Of a stretch of DNA of 63,497 bases, positions 61,151 to 63,497 are shown one piece after another; the first letter of the stretch is position 1, and every line of letters begins with the position of its first letter. The translations under genes were made by a program, and so were the position numbers. A model generated the notes under the pieces. It had not been told where the DNA came from. It did not search any database and saw nothing but the letters and a program-made list of their open reading frames with translations. This stretch comes from JBLNBU01 sp050260215 (GTDB lineage: Bacteria > Pseudomonadota > Alphaproteobacteria > Rhodospirillales > Magnetospirillaceae): NCBI GenBank assembly GCA_050260215.1, contig JBLNBU010000265.1, positions 1 through 63,497 of the forward strand. The letters run 5' to 3'.

Positions 61151-62464
61151 TTGACCCGCAACGCCAAACGGACGGCCCCGCGCCGCCTCGACCCGGCGGC
61201 CATCCTGGCCGAAGCCCAGCAGCTGACCCAGACCCAGCGCCTGGTCGAGGCCGAACGCCTGCTGGCCCGCCTGCCCGGCCACCCCGACGCCGAATACCGC
61301 CGGGCCGGGGTGCTGATGATGCTGGAACGCTTCGCCGAGGCCGAGGCCGCCTTCCGCCTGGTGCTTGCCCACGCCCCCACCCATCTCGACAGCATGGTCG
61401 GCCTGGCCGGCGCATTGATCGAGCAGGACCGCCCCGCCGACGCGGTGCCGCTGCTGGACGTGGCCGTGGGCTTCCAGCCCAACCAGGCCCGGCTGCGCTA
61501 TCTGCACGGGCTGGCGCTGGACGAGGCCGGCCGGCCCGAGGCGGGCGCCGAGCTCAACCGGGCGCGCGCCATGGTCATCGCCCAGGCCGAGCGACGCGAC
61601 CTGATCCCGTGGGAGGTCTATGTCCAGATCTCGCGCCGCTGCAACCTGCGCTGCGCCATGTGCGGCCACGAGGTGTGGAAAACCAACACCGGCTTCATGG
61701 ACTGGCCGGTATTCGAGCGCGTGCTGGCCGAATGCAAGGCCAACGGCATCAAGACCATGCACATCCTGGCCGGCCAGGGCGAGCCGTTCCTGCACCCGCA
61801 CATCTTCGAGATGCTGGAACGCGCCGTCGCCGAAGGGATGCAGGTCGGCATCGTCACCAACGGCACCCCGCTGACCCAGGAGCGCATCGAGCGCATCGCC
61901 GGCCTGGGCCTGGCCTATGTCCAGTTCTCGTTCGCCGGCTGGGACAAGGCCAGCTACGAGGCCACCTATGTGGGGGCCAAGTTCGAGAAGACCCTGGCCA
62001 ACCTGAAGGCCATGGACAAGGCGATGAAGGGGACCAAGACCAGCTTCATGGTCAAGGCGGTCGCCACCGGCGACTGGCAGGAGACCCTGGACAAGACCAC
62101 CGCCTTCCTCAAGTCCCACGGCATCGACCGCGTGTTCACGGTGATCGCCAACAATTTCGGCGGCACCGTCCAGCTGGGCCGCTTCTGCGACAAGCACGGG
62201 GTGTGGACGCAAAAGCGCATCGACCACCACCGCCGCATGCCCTGCCGGGTGATGCTTAAAAGCATCGGCGTGTTCTGCGACGGCCAGGTCACCGCCTGCG
62301 GCTGCTATGATTCCAACGCCATGCTGAAGATCGGCGACATCGCCGAGCAGGGCATCGCCGACATCCGCCACGGGCCTGCCTTCACCCGCCTGCTCGACGC
62401 CTTCCGCACCGGCCAGCTGGCCGACATCCCCATGTGCGGCAAGTGCGACGACCCCTTCGGCTGA
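61151..62464 (+). CDS. TPR-radical SAM-SPASM protein
   Basis: A 437-residue protein. Residues about 15-135 form three TPR-like repeats (LVEAERLLARLPGHPDAEYRRAG and EAEAAFRLVLAHAPTHLDSMVGLAGALIEQDR, the latter in two helices). The radical SAM core follows, with iron-sulfur motif SRRCNLRCAMCGHEV (Cys at about 163, 167 and 170) and GQGEPFLHPHIFEML. The C-terminal SPASM-like region has cysteines in VFCDGQVTACGCYD and MCGKCDDPFG for a second cluster. SPASM enzymes modify peptides or proteins, often RiPP precursors, but no precursor is seen here. TTG at 61151 follows AGGAG. The glycerate kinase gene begins 2 bases after the stop. Confidence 0.85.
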   Translation: MTRNAKRTAPRRLDPAAILAEAQQLTQTQRLVEAERLLARLPGHPDAEYRRAGVLMMLERFAEAEAAFRLVLAHAPTHLDSMVGLAGALIEQDRPADAVPLLDVAVGFQPNQARLRYLHGLALDEAGRPEAGAELNRARAMVIAQAERRDLIPWEVYVQISRRCNLRCAMCGHEVWKTNTGFMDWPVFERVLAECKANGIKTMHILAGQGEPFLHPHIFEMLERAVAEGMQVGIVTNGTPLTQERIERIAGLGLAYVQFSFAGWDKASYEATYVGAKFEKTLANLKAMDKAMKGTKTSFMVKAVATGDWQETLDKTTAFLKSHGIDRVFTVIANNFGGTVQLGRFCDKHGVWTQKRIDHHRRMPCRVMLKSIGVFCDGQVTACGCYDSNAMLKIGDIAEQGIADIRHGPAFTRLLDAFRTGQLADIPMCGKCDDPFG

Positions 62465-62465
62465 G

Positions 62466-63497
62466 ATGACGCCCCGCCAGGGCCTGAGGCGACTGTTCGA
62501 CGCGGCGGTCAAGGCCGCAGACCCGGCCGTCTGCGTCCCCCCTGCCCTGCCCGCGCCGCCCAAGGGCCGCACGGTGGTGGTGGGCGCCGGCAAGGCTGCC
62601 GCCGCCATGGCGCGCGCCGTCGAGGACCACTGGCCCGGACCGCTGTCGGGGCTGGTGGTCACCCGCTACGGCCACGGCGTGGCGACCAGCCGCATCAAGG
62701 TGATCGAAGCCGCCCACCCCGTCCCCGATGCCGCCGGCCAGGCCGCGGCGGCGCAGATCCTGGCACTGGCCTCGGGGCTGTCCGCCGACGACCTGCTGCT
62801 GGTGCTGCTGTCGGGCGGCGGCTCGGCCCTGCTGGCCGCGCCGACGCCGGGGGTGACCCTGGACGACAAGCGGGCGCTGACCTCGGCACTGCTGAAGTCG
62901 GGGGCGCCGATCGGCGACATCAACTGCGTGCGCAAGCACCTGTCGGCCATCAAGGGCGGCCGCCTGGCCGCCGCCGCCGGGTCGGCCAGGGTGGTGACCC
63001 TGGCCATTTCGGACGTGGCCGGCGACGATCCCTCGGTGATCGCCTCGGGGCCGACGGTGCCCGACCCGACCACGGTGGCCGACGCCCGCGCGGTGCTGGC
63101 CCGTTACGGTATCCCCGCCCCGGCCGCCCTGTCCGAAACTCCCAAGTTGCTGCCGCCGTCCACCTACACCCTGGTCGCCACCCCGCAGGCGGCCATCGAG
63201 GCGGCGGCGCTCGAGGCGGTGCGGCTGGGCTGGCTGCCGCTGGTGCTGGGCGACGCCATCGAGGGCGAGGCGCGCGAGGTCGCCCGCGCCATGGCCGGCA
63301 TCGCGCTCTCAGTGCGGCGCCATCGCCAGCCGGTGCCGCCCCCGGCGGTGATCCTGTCGGGCGGCGAATTGACGGTGACCATGCGGGGCAACGGGCGCGG
63401 CGGCCCCAACACCGAGTTCCTGCTGTCGCTCGCCCTGGCGCTCGACGGCGCCGCCGGCATCCACGCCCTGGCCTGCGACACCGACGGCATCGACGGC
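62466..63497 (+). CDS. Glycerate 2-kinase (GckA/TtuD type), 3'-truncated by window edge
   Basis: The first 344 residues of a type-2 glycerate kinase, which normally has about 420. ATG at 62466 opens MTPRQGLRRLFDAAVKAADP, followed by the family signatures VVVGAGKAAAAMARAVE, EAAHPVPDAAGQAAA, LVLLSGGGSALLAAP, INCVRKHLSAIKGGRLA and LAISDVAGDDPSVIASGPTVPD, and the start of the MOFRL domain (VILSGGELTVTMRGNGRGGPNTEFL). The enzyme phosphorylates D-glycerate with ATP to 2-phosphoglycerate, linking glyoxylate, tartronate or serine-cycle carbon to glycolysis. It begins 2 bases after the radical SAM stop, so it is co-transcribed with it. Confidence 0.9.
   Translation, partial: MTPRQGLRRLFDAAVKAADPAVCVPPALPAPPKGRTVVVGAGKAAAAMARAVEDHWPGPLSGLVVTRYGHGVATSRIKVIEAAHPVPDAAGQAAAAQILALASGLSADDLLLVLLSGGGSALLAAPTPGVTLDDKRALTSALLKSGAPIGDINCVRKHLSAIKGGRLAAAAGSARVVTLAISDVAGDDPSVIASGPTVPDPTTVADARAVLARYGIPAPAALSETPKLLPPSTYTLVATPQAAIEAAALEAVRLGWLPLVLGDAIEGEAREVARAMAGIALSVRRHRQPVPPPAVILSGGELTVTMRGNGRGGPNTEFLLSLALALDGAAGIHALACDTDGIDG

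Overview
The window is a stretch of a high-G+C (by eye) alphaproteobacterial chromosome, most likely from the Rhodospirillales (Magnetospirillum-like). I infer this from a DUF2794 gene, an alphaproteobacterial-type Der GTPase (NKxE in the first G domain), a phasin, an MsrPQ pair, a class I cytochrome c, abundant TPR-glycosyltransferase and radical SAM fusions, and a likely sigma-EcfG promoter. It looks like core chromosome. I saw no insertion sequence, integrase, phage gene, tRNA, rRNA or CRISPR array, and no gene-free stretch above about 210 bases. The first gene may be, and the last gene is, cut by the window edge.

Layout. 0-2 kb: a small membrane protein, a GshB-like ATP-grasp ligase and two tiny genes. 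2-7.5 kb: two two-component systems facing each other (hybrid kinase plus NarL-type regulator on +; NarL-type regulator plus MASE3 kinase on -). 7.5-11 kb: yfgM-bamB-der, outer-membrane assembly and ribosome biogenesis. 11-15.6 kb: a thioredoxin-like protein, a lipoprotein, DUF2794, cytochrome c, a TAXI solute-binding protein coupled to an unknown gene, and a CHAP amidase. 15.7-18.5 kb: a PAS-GGDEF-EAL protein followed by a regulator with a degenerate receiver domain. 18.5-25 kb: transporters and membrane proteins (MgtC/DUF4010, SemiSWEET, LrgA-LrgB, SpmA-SpmB fusion, TerC), a ferritin-like protein and a GntR regulator. 25-29 kb: a TPR-glycosyltransferase divergent from a TolC-family protein with a long repeat-bearing tail.

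29-49.6 kb is the centrepiece: eight consecutive minus-strand genes for glycogen and trehalose metabolism. In transcription order they are GH13-glgE fusion, treS-maltokinase fusion, glgB, glgX, treZ, malQ, treY, glgP. They encode both known routes linking alpha-glucan and trehalose. TreS, maltokinase, GlgE and GlgB convert trehalose to maltose, maltose-1-phosphate and branched glucan. GlgX, TreY and TreZ convert glucan back to trehalose, while MalQ and GlgP recycle or phosphorolyse malto-oligosaccharides. glgA and glgC are absent from the window, so glucan could be made here by the GlgE route.

49.7-63.5 kb: a two-helix peptide, a phasin, two small exported proteins (one gene with an EcfG-type promoter), msrP-msrQ with a hairpin that would mask the msrP ribosome binding site, an AsmA-like protein, and an apparent operon of a large hybrid sensor kinase with a peptide-type ABC binding protein and two permeases but no ATPase. 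Divergent from that operon are a TPR-radical SAM-SPASM protein and the start of a glycerate 2-kinase.

Recurring features are very tight convergent gene ends (several share a CTAG or CTAA tetranucleotide), G+C-rich palindromes between other convergent pairs, and one long palindromic element in front of glgX.
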